Source: Anopheles merus (Eukaryota; Arthropoda; Insecta; Diptera; Culicidae). From it: a DNA stretch of 64,000 nt. Below, one piece after another: positions 10,133-21,320 of the stretch. The translations under genes and the position numbers were made by a program. A model generated the notes under the pieces. The model was not told where the DNA came from and made no database searches. It saw only the letters and a program-made list of their open reading frames with translations. The stretch covers positions 13,308,107-13,372,106 of the forward strand of contig NC_054083.1 of assembly GCF_017562075.2 (NCBI RefSeq), in the 5' to 3' direction. Every line of letters starts with the position of its first letter. Positions within the stretch are counted from its first letter, which is position 1.

Positions 10133-11347
10133 AGAAACAGAAAAATATGTTTCATATAAAATTCCGTTCCATTATTCCAAGTTGTTATTACATTTGTCAG
10201 GCGAATTTTGCTGTCAAATTAAGGTAAACTACAGATAGATTTTAGAATTATTCCTGTTTTGTAATACGCCCCAAATCAGTGGAATTCATTCATTGAAACC
10301 ATGACTATGACTTGACAAATTGGCACACGATTGTATGCCACAACAACAACAAACATCATTTCGCACTTATTTTTAAGTCTGTGTTTCTACATCATAGAAG
10401 GAAAAAAAATCATTCAAAATGAAACACCAGGTAACACGATACATGCTATTTGCAAGTGTCCAAATTCTAAACCATCCATGCTTAAGGTACTTGTGAATTT
10501 CCATGCCACCAGAGTGCGGTATCAGATCGTATTTATTCGGCGTGATTTCACAGTGATACCGGAGACATCTGAAAAGACTAACACCCCGTCACCTCAATAA
10601 TCCAAACCATCAACATCACTCTCGTACCCATTGATAATTTTAACAAACTGCTTATTCAGCAAAAAAAAAATCAACACTTCAAACTATGGTTTAATTCTAC
10701 GGTGTACGTGAACAAACAATCAATTCGACACAACGTTGTAGGTCAAGTCAACTAAAGTAGAGCTTTAGTTTAAGGTTGTAAAAATGAAGTATACTGAGTA
10801 ATTCCTCATTTAATCGTTGGTTTTTTACGTTTTTTAAATTTATAATCGATGTGAAAAATATCGTTTTTCTCATGATAATGATTGCCAATTTTCATAAGCT
10901 ACATTTTCGCACAATCCGTATACTACCAACCGAAATATACTACCAATGAAACCACGAAAGAGGGATGTACATCGAACCGGCTCTAATTGATGAACGGTGT
11001 TGTGGTGCGCTAGGTTGAATTGAATTACCCGCTGTATTAACAACTTTGCTGCAAATGGCGAACGCACACAACCGCACACGCACATACAGGGCCGGAGTCA
11101 TATGGAGCGTTTCGATAAAGCTGGGATAAAATATGCAATACTCTCGCATGCAGGATAAACTGAACTGCTGCAGTCGATTATGTGCGATTACGGCATCAAG
11201 GTTGTCTGTTGGACAGGAGGGTGTGCTGCACCGGCACGGAATGCACCACTCGCTCGACCGGGGGTAATACACGAGTAATAAGGCTGTTTTTAGCACGGCA
11301 CTGTGCCATTGGGAGTAAAAACCGCAGCACATTGCCATACTGATGTG
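10133..11347. other. Intergenic stretch downstream of the cystine-knot gene
   Basis: AT-rich spacer; no gene, RNA or clear repeat recognised. The minus-strand frames between 10870 and 11338 overlap each other in different frames and have no domain signature. Confidence 0.5.
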
Positions 11348-11353
11348 TTTATT
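11348..11353 (-). terminator. Candidate poly(A) signal for the cystine-knot ligand gene
   Basis: AATAAA on the minus strand, about 580 bases after the stop codon at 11936. It is the first clear hexamer I noticed downstream and would imply a 3' UTR of roughly 0.6 kb, containing a GC-rich GGTCGG-repetitive tract at about 11815-11875. Confidence 0.35.
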
Positions 11354-11935
11354 TAGATTCTTGTGTGCTGCTTCTTACAATAAATAGGTACGATAATACA
11401 GTGTTGTTGATAATACGTCACACAGCAGTTACGGCAGCTCTAGCCGAAGTAAGCTGAACTCAATCGCGTGTACTGTAGCTGTAGCCGCTTTAGCATAAGG
11501 TTGCGTTCGAAGCAAATGGTACCGAAAACATCGTGCGTGGTGAAAAATCGAAACATGTATCTCACGTGCACATCTCACCTCGATCCGATTGGCCTTGCAA
11601 TATTGTGGGGGGACAACGGGGTGACAATATTGTCCTGTGCGGGGCAGCAGAGGACGTAGTGCCTTGTATACGCATATTGTGGGTATGTACAGTACAAATA
11701 GTCGTCGCACGGGCGATAAACACGTAAAAGGGCTCATTTTACACATTAATCAGTGCTCGATCGGGCGGACGGGGGAGGGGAGTTCGGGTTGCTCTGCTGC
11801 TCCTCCGGGAGTCGTTGGTCGGTCGGTCGGGCGGGTGGTCGGGGGTCAGGCCGGCGGCCGGGGACCGGATCCACCAGTGCGGGGCCATTGCAGAATTGTT
11901 CTCGTCGCTCGCCAGAACAGTCCGGTGCCGTGCTG

Positions 11936-12733
11936 TTATTTGCCCAGGCGGTAGGAATGCTTGTCACCGATCTGCTCCTTTGGCCACATACACTCACACC
12001 CAGCATCGATCTTGAAGCGAGACAGAGAGAAGGGAAAGCAAAAGCAAAGTCAGTGGGATGGGATTAGAAGTGAGATAAGCTAATTAAACCGCCCCCTACG
12101 GTGACCGTTTTCCTGTCCGTTGGTGTGTCGGTCCACTCCCAAGCACGCTTACCTCCTTGAGGGCGACATGCTCCCAGCAGTTGACGGCTTTGGTGTCCGG
12201 CCCTGTCACCTTGCGGCGTGTGATGTAGATCTTTTGACGTATCTGGGTGCAGGAGAGGCCGGTCTCGGTGCACTGCAAGCATGGGAATGTTCGATATCAA
12301 TCATACACGCACATACAGGGGCGAGCGGTTCGGGCGGGTGAGTATGAAATCCCAATTTCAGGCAGCATCGCCAGCTAATTACCTTATTCTGGTAGGTGTT
12401 GTACGAGCTAAGGCATGACTCGGTGACGTAGTGATTAGGGCGATACTCGTACCCATCGGTACCGTTGCCGACATACACGATGTTCAGTAGCACCTCGCAG
12501 ACGGGCTGGCGCGAGTGGGACCGTTTGACCACGATCGGTTGTCCGGCTTCCGCATCCATGTCCTGCTGGTCGCCGTACTCGCCATACTCCGGGCCCCCGT
12601 CGTTCGGCGGCACCCGGTTCCACTTCATCAGCGGGGCCCACACGTTCGGACCGCCGAAGAGATTGCGCAGCGGGTCGTCGTCCTTGTTGCCCATCACCAG
12701 GGCCATTGTGACAGCGACCGAAAATAGAAAAAT
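11936..12733 (-). CDS. Secreted cystine-knot ligand, probably Trunk/PTTH-like; first exon not located
   Basis: Three exons, 12733-12383, 12272-12153 and 12010-11936 (TAA), join in phase 0 through introns of 110 and 142 nt and encode 181 residues. The first exon opens right after an acceptor (GTGCCTAG) with IFLFSVAVTMALVMG, the hydrophobic core of a signal peptide, so the start codon must lie in an upstream exon. A prodomain of about 50 residues ends at VVKR/SHSR, a likely proprotein-convertase site. The mature part has seven cysteines (79, 107, 118, 125, 149, 162, 164 of this stretch), a GNGTDGYEYRPNHY segment and a terminal GCEC pair, as in extracellular cystine knots. Spätzle proteins end in an FP.CC.C pattern that is absent; Trunk and PTTH end in a C.C pair. 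Trunk and PTTH activate the receptor kinase Torso. Cystine knot: confident. Subfamily: tentative. Confidence 0.7.
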
Positions 12734-14517
12734 CTAGGCACAGGTCGATACAGGTCCAATGCGTCATCGGGGATGCATCAGGTTCGATGGGGATGGAGAG
12801 GGTGGAGAAGAGAGAGAGAGAAAAAAGAGGACAGAACAGGAAAGAATGTGAATTAGAATCGGAAGCCCTATCAGGCATCATCTGAAGAGTGTGGAAGCAA
12901 TGATTCATTCGGCGCCGATTCAATGGAAGTCGTGCTTATCGGATTTGTCGGTATGTTAGTTTTTGCTCTTTACAAACCCCCGGCCGGGGTTGACGTAGCT
13001 GATGATGCTTCAGCTTTGATGACCGGAACCACCAGATGTTTCCCTTCGATGACCCGTTTGCAGCAGGGTGCACATGCACACGCACACAGGTCTACTAACC
13101 CTACTGCTGGTATGACGTAGTACATGCCGATTCGAACGGCTAACCGGTGCCTCGATAAGATAGACAACGCTCAAGTACGTTTGGTAGCATTACGGCAGCC
13201 GCTACACTACACAGGCGGATGAGTAGTTGTGCAATAATTGTTACGATTTAGTGTGCAACACCATTCCTGCGTGGCGTTTGCGTGGCCGTGCAAACTGTGA
13301 CCAGCTGGTGCGCTGTTCCTGTTCCGTCAACATGCAGCCACGTCATCGCGAAGGACACGGCGTGCCAATTCCAGGAAGCATGTGTTCTCATGGAGCATAC
13401 CGCTACATACCGCGTGTTGCGTTTCCCGGTTCTCCTCAATCATGTCTGTTCCACCTGCACCCTCCTACGCTGCCCATTTCCCCCTTCCTTTGGACCAGTG
13501 TGGACCATTCCCATTTCTGGTTTTGCGGTCGTTATCGCTGGGCGCTGAGTGTGTGTTACCTTTTAATTATGTTGACCTAACGCGCTTCGATCCGGCGCTT
13601 CCACCCATTAATGCACGGGCACGCTAGCGGAGCGGTGGTGGACGATAGCAGTGAACCTGGTGAAATGGCACTTTATTTGGTCTGTCAATATAATGACAGA
13701 TAGAGGAAGCGGAAAGCGAAACCGCTTACAATTTTCTCGCATCCAGCAGCGAGGTGTCGTCTATGGATCGCAACTACAGTGCGCGTCGTAATTGGCGCTC
13801 CAACCAATTTGACCCCAAACCTCCCCAATCCACGTTGCCAAGGGTGGGAAGTGTTTTATGTATTTTCACTATCACCGTTTGAACAGATCGTTTTTTTTTC
13901 GGAAAGGGAAGCATTCTTTGCAGTTCATTAAGAGAGCAATTTGGAACGCTCGTTGCTCGGAACCATTTCCACTTGACCGGAGCGATAAGATCGCTGCCGA
14001 CTTGCCGTGGCACGGGCGCGCAGAGCATTAATGCTGCTGTAATGAGGCTGATAGATAATTTGCACTCTGCCGATATCGGCCGTATTGCTGATCGTTAAAT
14101 TTGGTGCCGAAAACCCAAATTTGCCAATCGACCACCACTCCTGGTGCCTATCGCAAGATCTATACCGACAAATGGGAACAAAATTGCATTCCAATTTCTA
14201 TACCCCCTCCCCAAAGCGGATATGATTATAGCGATTGAGCGTGAAAAAGCATTCGCTTCGACGTACTGCTACTGCTACACTGTCACGAAATTATTTGCAA
14301 ACAAACTGTTCACCAACCGTTGTGCGGCGGATGATTGTACGCACGTTTTCACTGAATGATTTATCCATTCTATGATGATGGTGCCTTTGGTAGGGGCAGA
14401 AAGCTTTCGTAGCAAGTAGCATGATGCGGTGTATTATTCAACGCAAATAGTCGACTACTACAAAGTGCACCGAATGGACGGATGGCTAATACATCGACTT
14501 ATTGGTAATGCATCGGA
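12734..14517. other. Non-coding stretch, probably includes the missing 5' exon of the cystine-knot gene
   Basis: The start-codon exon of the minus-strand ligand gene should lie here or further right, ending in phase 0. I looked for an ATG followed by a few codons and a donor and found no convincing case; ATGCGAGAAAATT|GTAAGC near 13745-13727 has the wrong phase. The region is GC-richer than average and full of overlapping shadow frames. Confidence 0.4.
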
Positions 14518-14629
14518 ATGATGAGGACAATCATCTGCCAACACGAGCTTGTGATGATTCAGCAATCAGTTTGTTAATATATCAATTGAAAAGGAGCGAG
14601 CGGAAAGCTCATCTCCGTTCGGTTATCAG
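14518..14629 (+). repeat. Left copy of a 112 bp inverted duplication
   Basis: This segment recurs in inverted orientation at 15435-15546 with 110 of 112 bases identical. It is open in one frame on this strand (central peptide HLPTRACDDSAISLLIYQL, then KRSERKAHLRSVI), and both differences are third-position and silent (AAT/AAC, GCA/GCC). No splice sites border the repeat. It may be a duplicated coding or regulatory block, or a fragment of an unrecognised element. Confidence 0.85.
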
Positions 14630-15434
14630 GGGGCACCATCTCGGGCTTGGTGTTGCATCCGAGCTAGTGAAGCCACTTTCAATTTACTTAGCCTCAGCTG
14701 GAGTGAATAAAAGTGGTATAATAAATCCATTACTTGCAATACATATTTATAAGGCTCTGTTGCAAACGTACACACACACACGACCGTCACATGCACATGC
14801 TCACACCGAAGGGATTTGTGCCGGAGGACATTCGAATGTACGGGCGAATTTTAATCTTCACCAATGCTAAAGCCCTCTCCAGCATCGAGCAAGAGTGTTG
14901 GTGGTGGTGGCGGTGCATTCTCTGCGGTTGCATTCAACTTCACATCAGCTGGTACATGAGCATAACGCTATTTATGCATGTACGCTTGGCTTGAAATTAA
15001 AATGTCAGGTCGCATATTTTGTGCACCTTCAAAGAATAATGGCGTTTGATGTCTGCCTGTAATTGTGTGGGGAGTGAGAGTGCGTAATAAAACTTTTAAT
15101 CAATACTTGATACAATAAATTTAAAGTATCTGCCCTAATCCTTACAGTTGCATATGAATGAGACTTTTTTCGACAGACGATCGTGTGGGACCTGGGAATG
15201 CGGGAAAACTTTTAACCCAATAGATTGTGCAAGTTTTACATCCTTGTGATAATGTCCGTAAGGTGCTTTCACCCAATCACTTTCCATACACAATTTGAAG
15301 AACATAATAATTTGTTTCTAATCGCAAGATCGTGCACACGTTCTACGTATTTGATTTATGATTTATTAAACTTGAGATGCATTTGAGGCTAGCATGGCAA
15401 TTTGCAATTATTCTATCATAAATAATCTTTTAAT
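14630..15434. other. 805 bp spacer between the inverted 112 bp repeats
   Basis: No conserved frame or RNA is recognised. It contains a short ACAC run near 14770 and a (GGT)-rich patch near 14900. Confidence 0.5.
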
Positions 15435-15546
15435 CTGATAACCGAACGGAGATGAGCTTTCCGCTCGCTCCTTTTCAATTGATATATTAACAAACTGATG
15501 GCTGAATCATCACAAGCTCGTGTTGGCAGATGGTTGTCCTCATCAT
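15435..15546 (-). repeat. Right copy of the 112 bp inverted duplication
   Basis: This is the reverse complement of 14518-14629 with two substitutions. The two copies bracket an 805 bp spacer and point toward each other, so the spacer could in principle invert by recombination. Flanking sequences share nothing beyond the repeat, so the duplicated unit has sharp edges. Confidence 0.85.
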
Positions 15547-18500
15547 CATAGAATTTAGTCATCTGACTACATGTATTAACAATTCTAGCAAATATGTTTA
15601 ATATGATAGAGATCCTGACAGTTCCTTTTAGTGGAAAAGAAAAAATCCTGACAGAAAGTTTTGAAACTGAGCAACTGCAGAATCTTTTGCAGACAAAAAG
15701 TATGACATTCAAGTACAGTAAACAAACTCATCAAAAACATTCTCATCTTTTTAATATTTTTTCCCACAATGACTACAAATGAATTGGTTACAAATACTCC
15801 ATCTAACAAGTAAATTCTTACAAAACAATCAAGATCATTTGCGTTTACAGTATTACATTTATGCTTCCTTATTCCTTAAGTCGACGTGTACCAACAACAT
15901 GTTTGGTAAAAATTTAATATTGCTTAACCCATGTACTCGCTGTTGAAGTTAAGTTGAAGTTAAATTTCGATACAATAAATAGATGAAAACATATATGTAG
16001 TGGTTGACTGTTTTGAAATGTTTGGGTACACGGCTATGTAATGAATTTGAGATTGGAAACATGGAACATTGAATAAAGCCAATGTAATAAATTTATAGAT
16101 AGATTGGTAAGTCCGTTGAATAATATTGTTCCAGTTTTTAGTTCAATTTTTTTATTTACTTGTATTTTAACTTTTATGCAAAATTTATTAAAAACAAAAC
16201 CTTCCTATGTAACGAGTAAACCAATGGAACGAGTTTAACTCAGTATACAGTTTTTGCGTCACGATACGAGCATCAGGGTCAAGTGATAAAAAGCATCAAA
16301 TAAAATGAAGAACTAACTGATTGTGTAAACCTAATACGAGAATACGATAAAAATAATCGAAAATATCCAGAATTTGCTTGATGTAAATTAAAAAGTGAAA
16401 TATCATACATTAAAAAGGGAAACTCAACTGTATTTTACGGATATTTTAATATTCAATTTCCTTGAGGTTAAATAGAACAAAATTGATTACTAGTTTGGGT
16501 GGTATGTGTTTAAGAGGTGAAATATTCAAAATTAAGTGAATCCTAACAAACCCTTTTTTAACCTATGACACATAATTTATATCAATCCAATAGAAACATA
16601 TTTAAACCTAACCAAACCATTGCACAACACGCTTATTCTGACAATTGCCACTGCTCCTGATTGCCATTAGTCATGCATCGCGGGTACCGCAGCTCGCAAA
16701 TCAAAACATACCGTACCCTGATTGTGCCACGGTTACACAAGTGACAATCGATTAAATGTGTTTCTTTGGCGCGTTTAAAAATCAATCACAAACTGCAACC
16801 AATGCCACACCGTTCCAGTTGTCGAGTAACGTGACCTGTTTCATATCACCATCGGTTTTGCATAAACGTTCTGCCCCTTGCCAGCCCTGCTTTCGCCCTG
16901 CGATTGGGCTCGCGATTTCAAACGGTATTCGAATTAGTTTCCAACATATTGAACAATATGTGCAGCGGTGAAAGCAAAACAACTACAGACAGCAGCTACA
17001 GCAACAAAACAAGCTGCATCCAGAACGGTTTCACACCGGTGTCGATAACGAAATGGAGTGCGCGGGATAGAAACGTTTGAATAAATTGATCAATAAACGA
17101 CGCTTTGCTAATTGTTATTTGTTTTCCACTGCACTTCCGCGGCTCTTGCTCATCCCGTCCAGACAGGCCACGGGCTGACTGACGCAACGGGCACTTGTGC
17201 TGCGCGAAGGTGAGCTCTGCGAACAATTATACTAAGCGTAGGCAATGTATATAATTTTATAAGGCCCGGCAAACCCATAAGGCTCATGCAGAAGCAGTAC
17301 AATGTAGAACCGTTATTGCAATTTGCTTGCCACAGTTTGCACCGTGCACTTAACATGCTCCAAGCCTGATGGCTGTTTCTAGCTGTATGTTATGTTACTT
17401 TTACGCAGCAAAAGCTGCCTCACTGTAGCACTGCATGATTGCAAATTGAAACCTTTCTCCCGTGACACATCGTTACTGTGCCCACCTTTCCCAGCGCTTT
17501 GATGAACATTGGCGTCCGTGAGTAGCGATGTTGTGCTAAAATGAAATTAAAATTTCATCATTCTCCGAAGTTAGCCCCATCGGCAGTCACAATTGCTTGT
17601 GACCCAAGAGCGAAAGGGCTCGTATGTTTGTGTGTGTATGTTATTTTTCTTCCTTCCTGTTGGTTATTTCGTTTCATTGAAACTGATTTTCGCTTTCCCA
17701 CCGATCAGCCGGATGATGGATTGTTTTACAGATTCCAACAGACGGTTGGTAAAAACGGGAAAAACAACAAAAAATGAAACTTTAACCACACTTACTAGCA
17801 TTGCTATTTTATCCATTTTGAAGCTAGAGATGTCGGGACAGGATCGCGCTGTGGCGTAACGTCACACCAAAATGCACACACACACACACACACTCACGCA
17901 CAGCAAAAGCGAACGATAAAATGAACAAAAAATCGCACAAGCACAAACACGCTGTGTTTGCTGTACGATGCAGTTAAACGGCTTCAGAAGTTATTTGATA
18001 AATAATGAAACAAAACGACACATCGATCGTGTTGCTCCGTCGCATGCACTAATCTAACACACTGAGGCACTAAAGCGTGCACTTCAAACGTCTTCCCTGA
18101 CTGGGGCTGGCTGCCAGCCCGTTTAGACGATACCAAGCGACCGCTGGGTGGATGTTGAGCCACCACAAAACGAACTAAATCACTGGCCCGGTCGTTGCCG
18201 ATGGTGCTAGCTTTTATAGTGCTTAGGAGTGTGTCTACTAGAAATACATAAAAATTACCGCGAAAAGCATGCTTATCAGTACGGGGTTCGGTTGATATCT
18301 TTTTTTACCCTTCTTTCTTTTGTTTGTAACGACAGATAAGCGAAGGTAAAAGCAACCCAACGCCTCCCTTCGATCACAGCTGATGATGGCTAACGCCGCG
18401 GGCTAGGGCGCAAGCGCACAGGATTCCGCGCGGTGAAAGGCTGATCTTAAGCTCCCATTAAGAAATTGTTCTTCCCATTGCAATGATGCAAGGAGCAACT

Positions 18501-20434
18501 TTAGGGATTAGCGGGGAAAGGAGTGAGACACTGCTGTACTTAACCCTAGCGAGGGCGGACAAGAGCCTGGTGGTCGCAGGCGACCAGTGCTGACGACGGT
18601 TAAGGCTGTGCTAATGAGTAGGATGAAATAAATCACTTTCGTTGCGAGAAAGCTGTTTGTCCATTCATAAAGAGCAGGGGCGCGCTTACTTTTACAGCAG
18701 CACAATTACTTCGAAATTCGCCCGCAATCTCTTGCAACAAGGGGTGGCAAGGGGTATAAATCTCTTTGCCCACTGCTGCAGGAAGGATCGCAGGATTGAA
18801 CGCCAAGCTCGCTTGGTATGTGGGTTTAACTTTGCTGTTTAGAGATGATAATCTCCCAAGGTTTATCGATATGGTCGATGAATATTGACCTAGTCAACCG
18901 TCCACCATCACATCGCCCCCGCCCCTCCCCCTCCTCCGGGAGTAAATAAACAAACTGCCCATCGGGCATCCACTGTGACACGGACACGGTTATGGGACGT
19001 TATTCGTGCCGGTGGATTAGTGTTCAATTCGCTGGAAAGCTCCCGAGGGCTATACTGCACGAACGTGGGCGCTGGCTGGGCCACTTTGGAGGTTGCTGGA
19101 GCGGTGTTCTAAAATCAACTGCAATTAATTATGGCTACTTTGAGTGCGAAGTTAGCGCTTGGGAAAATTCCTCAGGAATCACGTCTTCAGCACGGTGAAG
19201 CACGGATTGTCCCTTTTGGGAGGGAGTTTTCGCCCATATTCAGCGAACAATGGTATCGATTACGATAATCATGCAGTGGGAAAGGGTGATACGGTTGAGA
19301 CTAGTAAGTGGCCGCGTTGGGATAAGGGTGTGTATCGGTTCCGTAACATCGAGCACCCTAATGCATCGAACAATTAACCTCTTTAACTAATTTAACACAC
19401 GACCGGTGCTGAATCAACACGCTGGCTCAAGTGGCTTCGCTTCAAGTCGAAGAGGCGCTTGAAATACAAAAAAACAGGGTGTATTGTAGTGTAGTATGCA
19501 ACAACAAACGGATACAATCGATTCGCGAGCTGTTCTTTCGATTTGTTTCACTGCAAAGGTTTATGTGTTTCATCGCTTGTTTGTGTGGTTGTGTGTGCGT
19601 TTCCTGCCTGTGTATAAACTTGCCAATGCGAGACCAGAGTGTGGTGGTGTGAAACCGCCTCGGGGCCGGGTGGAGCAAAGTGGATGCTCAGTTATGTATG
19701 CAAATGTTTATTATCGTTCATTATGATTGTCAGGCTTGTCGTAAATTATTAACAACTCCTTCACTCTTCCCGACTGCTGACGGGTGGGTGCGGCACAAAC
19801 TAGTTGTTCCTATCAGGTTAGCACACATACCGGGCGCCATGCGAAAGGATACAAAGTATGCCCCAAACCGTACCATACTTCCTGCCCTTGCACCACCAAC
19901 ACCAAAATGCTGAAATGACAAGCCGCTATGTGTGATCGCTTCGGCAAAAGGAATTAATTTTAAGGAGGCTGTGGTGTGGGGCTTTTGAAAATTTCCTAAA
20001 ATTGACAATGAAATTAAGACACTATGGCTGTGTGCGTGAAAGCCCCAAACGTTAAGCATCGAGAAGCTGTTGTTGTGGTTCATTAAACGCTAACCGAAAG
20101 TGGAATGAGTAGCGTCGCATTGGATGGGTCGGGTGTGTGGTCCGTTACACGTCGTTAGTTTGTATGCCTGAGCAGTTCTTATTTCAAATCGGTAAGGGAT
20201 TTACATTCGGCGGATTCGTTTTTCACTCAAAAGCGTTTGATGTAACGAGCTGAACGTTCCCGGAAGATGATGGTGGGCTTTGGCGTGGAATCTTACTTCA
20301 AAAACTCATACAAACAAATCGTGATAATGGTAAACGATGATAATAGTAACAAGCATTCCTAGTTTCATATCATCAAAACAAATGGATCGTTAAAAAAAAG
20401 AATCTCAGATACGGTGGCTAAAAGTCAATAGCGA
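15547..20434. other. Gene-poor stretch
   Basis: AT-rich from 15550 to 16650, then of more even composition. A (CA) run lies at 17874-17892. Several open frames of 60-90 codons overlap on both strands (for example 16756-16982 and 17541-17859), but none shows a domain, signal peptide or splice signals. It may be intronic or regulatory DNA of a neighbouring gene. Confidence 0.45.
17874..17892. repeat. (CA)n microsatellite
   Basis: About nine CA dinucleotides in a row. Confidence 0.8.
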
Positions 20435-20662
20435 ATGAATCATCAGCTAATCAGTTCGCTTCAGGTTTCGATCGTTATCATCTGGATTAGTGTGGTTATT
20501 TTTAAACTTATCGCTTTCTTGAAGGCCCTAAAAGTCATGCTGAAGCTTAAATCCGATTTAATCCATCGTACAATAGAACTAATGAATAGCAAGGTTTTCG
20601 ATTTGATTGATAGCGCAAAGCCTTATTACGGTGAATCATTTTCGACTATAGAACAATCATAG
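20435..20662 (+). CDS. Possible 75-residue single-pass membrane micropeptide
   Basis: ATG at 20435 is preceded two codons upstream by an in-frame TAG, so the frame is self-contained; it ends at TAG 20660-20662. Residues 8-30 form a strongly hydrophobic segment (VSIVIIWISVVIFKLIAF), followed by a basic stretch (LKALKVMLKLK) and a predicted amphipathic helix of about 25 residues with an acidic-polar tail. Codon use is mixed rather than runs of AT-rich triplets, which is why I single it out. No homologue is recognised and an AATAAA occurs only about 270 bases downstream. It could be a chance frame. Confidence 0.25.
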   Translation: MNHQLISSLQVSIVIIWISVVIFKLIAFLKALKVMLKLKSDLIHRTIELMNSKVFDLIDSAKPYYGESFSTIEQS

Positions 20663-21142
20663 CTGATTGCTTGTGCTTTTGGATTAAAATGCTAGGTTGG
20701 TATATTTTATTTCTCTATTTTCAACGGAAAAAATTACCACTGGTTATCCGTGGTGTTAACAGACGTGGTCCGCCAAGGAATTTAATTTGTTACGGAAAAG
20801 ATTATTACAGTAAATCGAGTTTAATCGTGATTTTGTGAACGATTCTTGATGCAAGAGTTGATACAACGGACGTATCGAACAAATGAATTTTTTTGGAAGC
20901 CCTGGATAATGCCTCAGAAGAACTAGATGTAATAAATTGGATACATAATTAGATGAACCTAAAACAATATGCAAAAATCCTCTAACAATTCTGGAACGTC
21001 AGAGAGATGCAAATAAAATGGCGCGTTGGTGATATTTTTGTTTTAAAAAAATTCTACCATGTTTCAAGTGAACACTTTATTTTGTCAGAGTGATTTTGAA
21101 AAAATTCTCATCCCCGCTCTAAGTAACTTTTATGGGATATCC

Positions 21143-21320
21143 CGCAGTAGAGCCGTCAACTTGCACGACTTAACAACATGTCCGTTTTGAGATCAAGACT
21201 AGAATGGACCGTCTTCTCATAGCAAGGACTGACTATCCGGTTATGTGGTACTGAATAAGTCTTGAAATAATTTATAGGCCGGGAGGACCACGTAGGACGT
21301 AGCGCCAAATAGAAGTTCTA
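21143..21320 (+). mobile_element. 5'-truncated tRNA-derived SINE copy
   Basis: Shares with the copy at 9370 the blocks CGTCAACT, CACGACTTAACAACATG and AGGACTGACTATCC, and continues with TGTGGTACTGAATAAGTCT and an end reading GCGCCAAATAGAAG. Box A and the first bases are eroded, so the copy is probably old. Confidence 0.7.

Noticed and set aside
12704..12706. ATG at 12706 as the start of the cystine-knot ligand
   Set aside because: It falls inside the hydrophobic signal segment that begins at 12733, after a good acceptor. Starting there would leave a secreted ligand without a working signal peptide.
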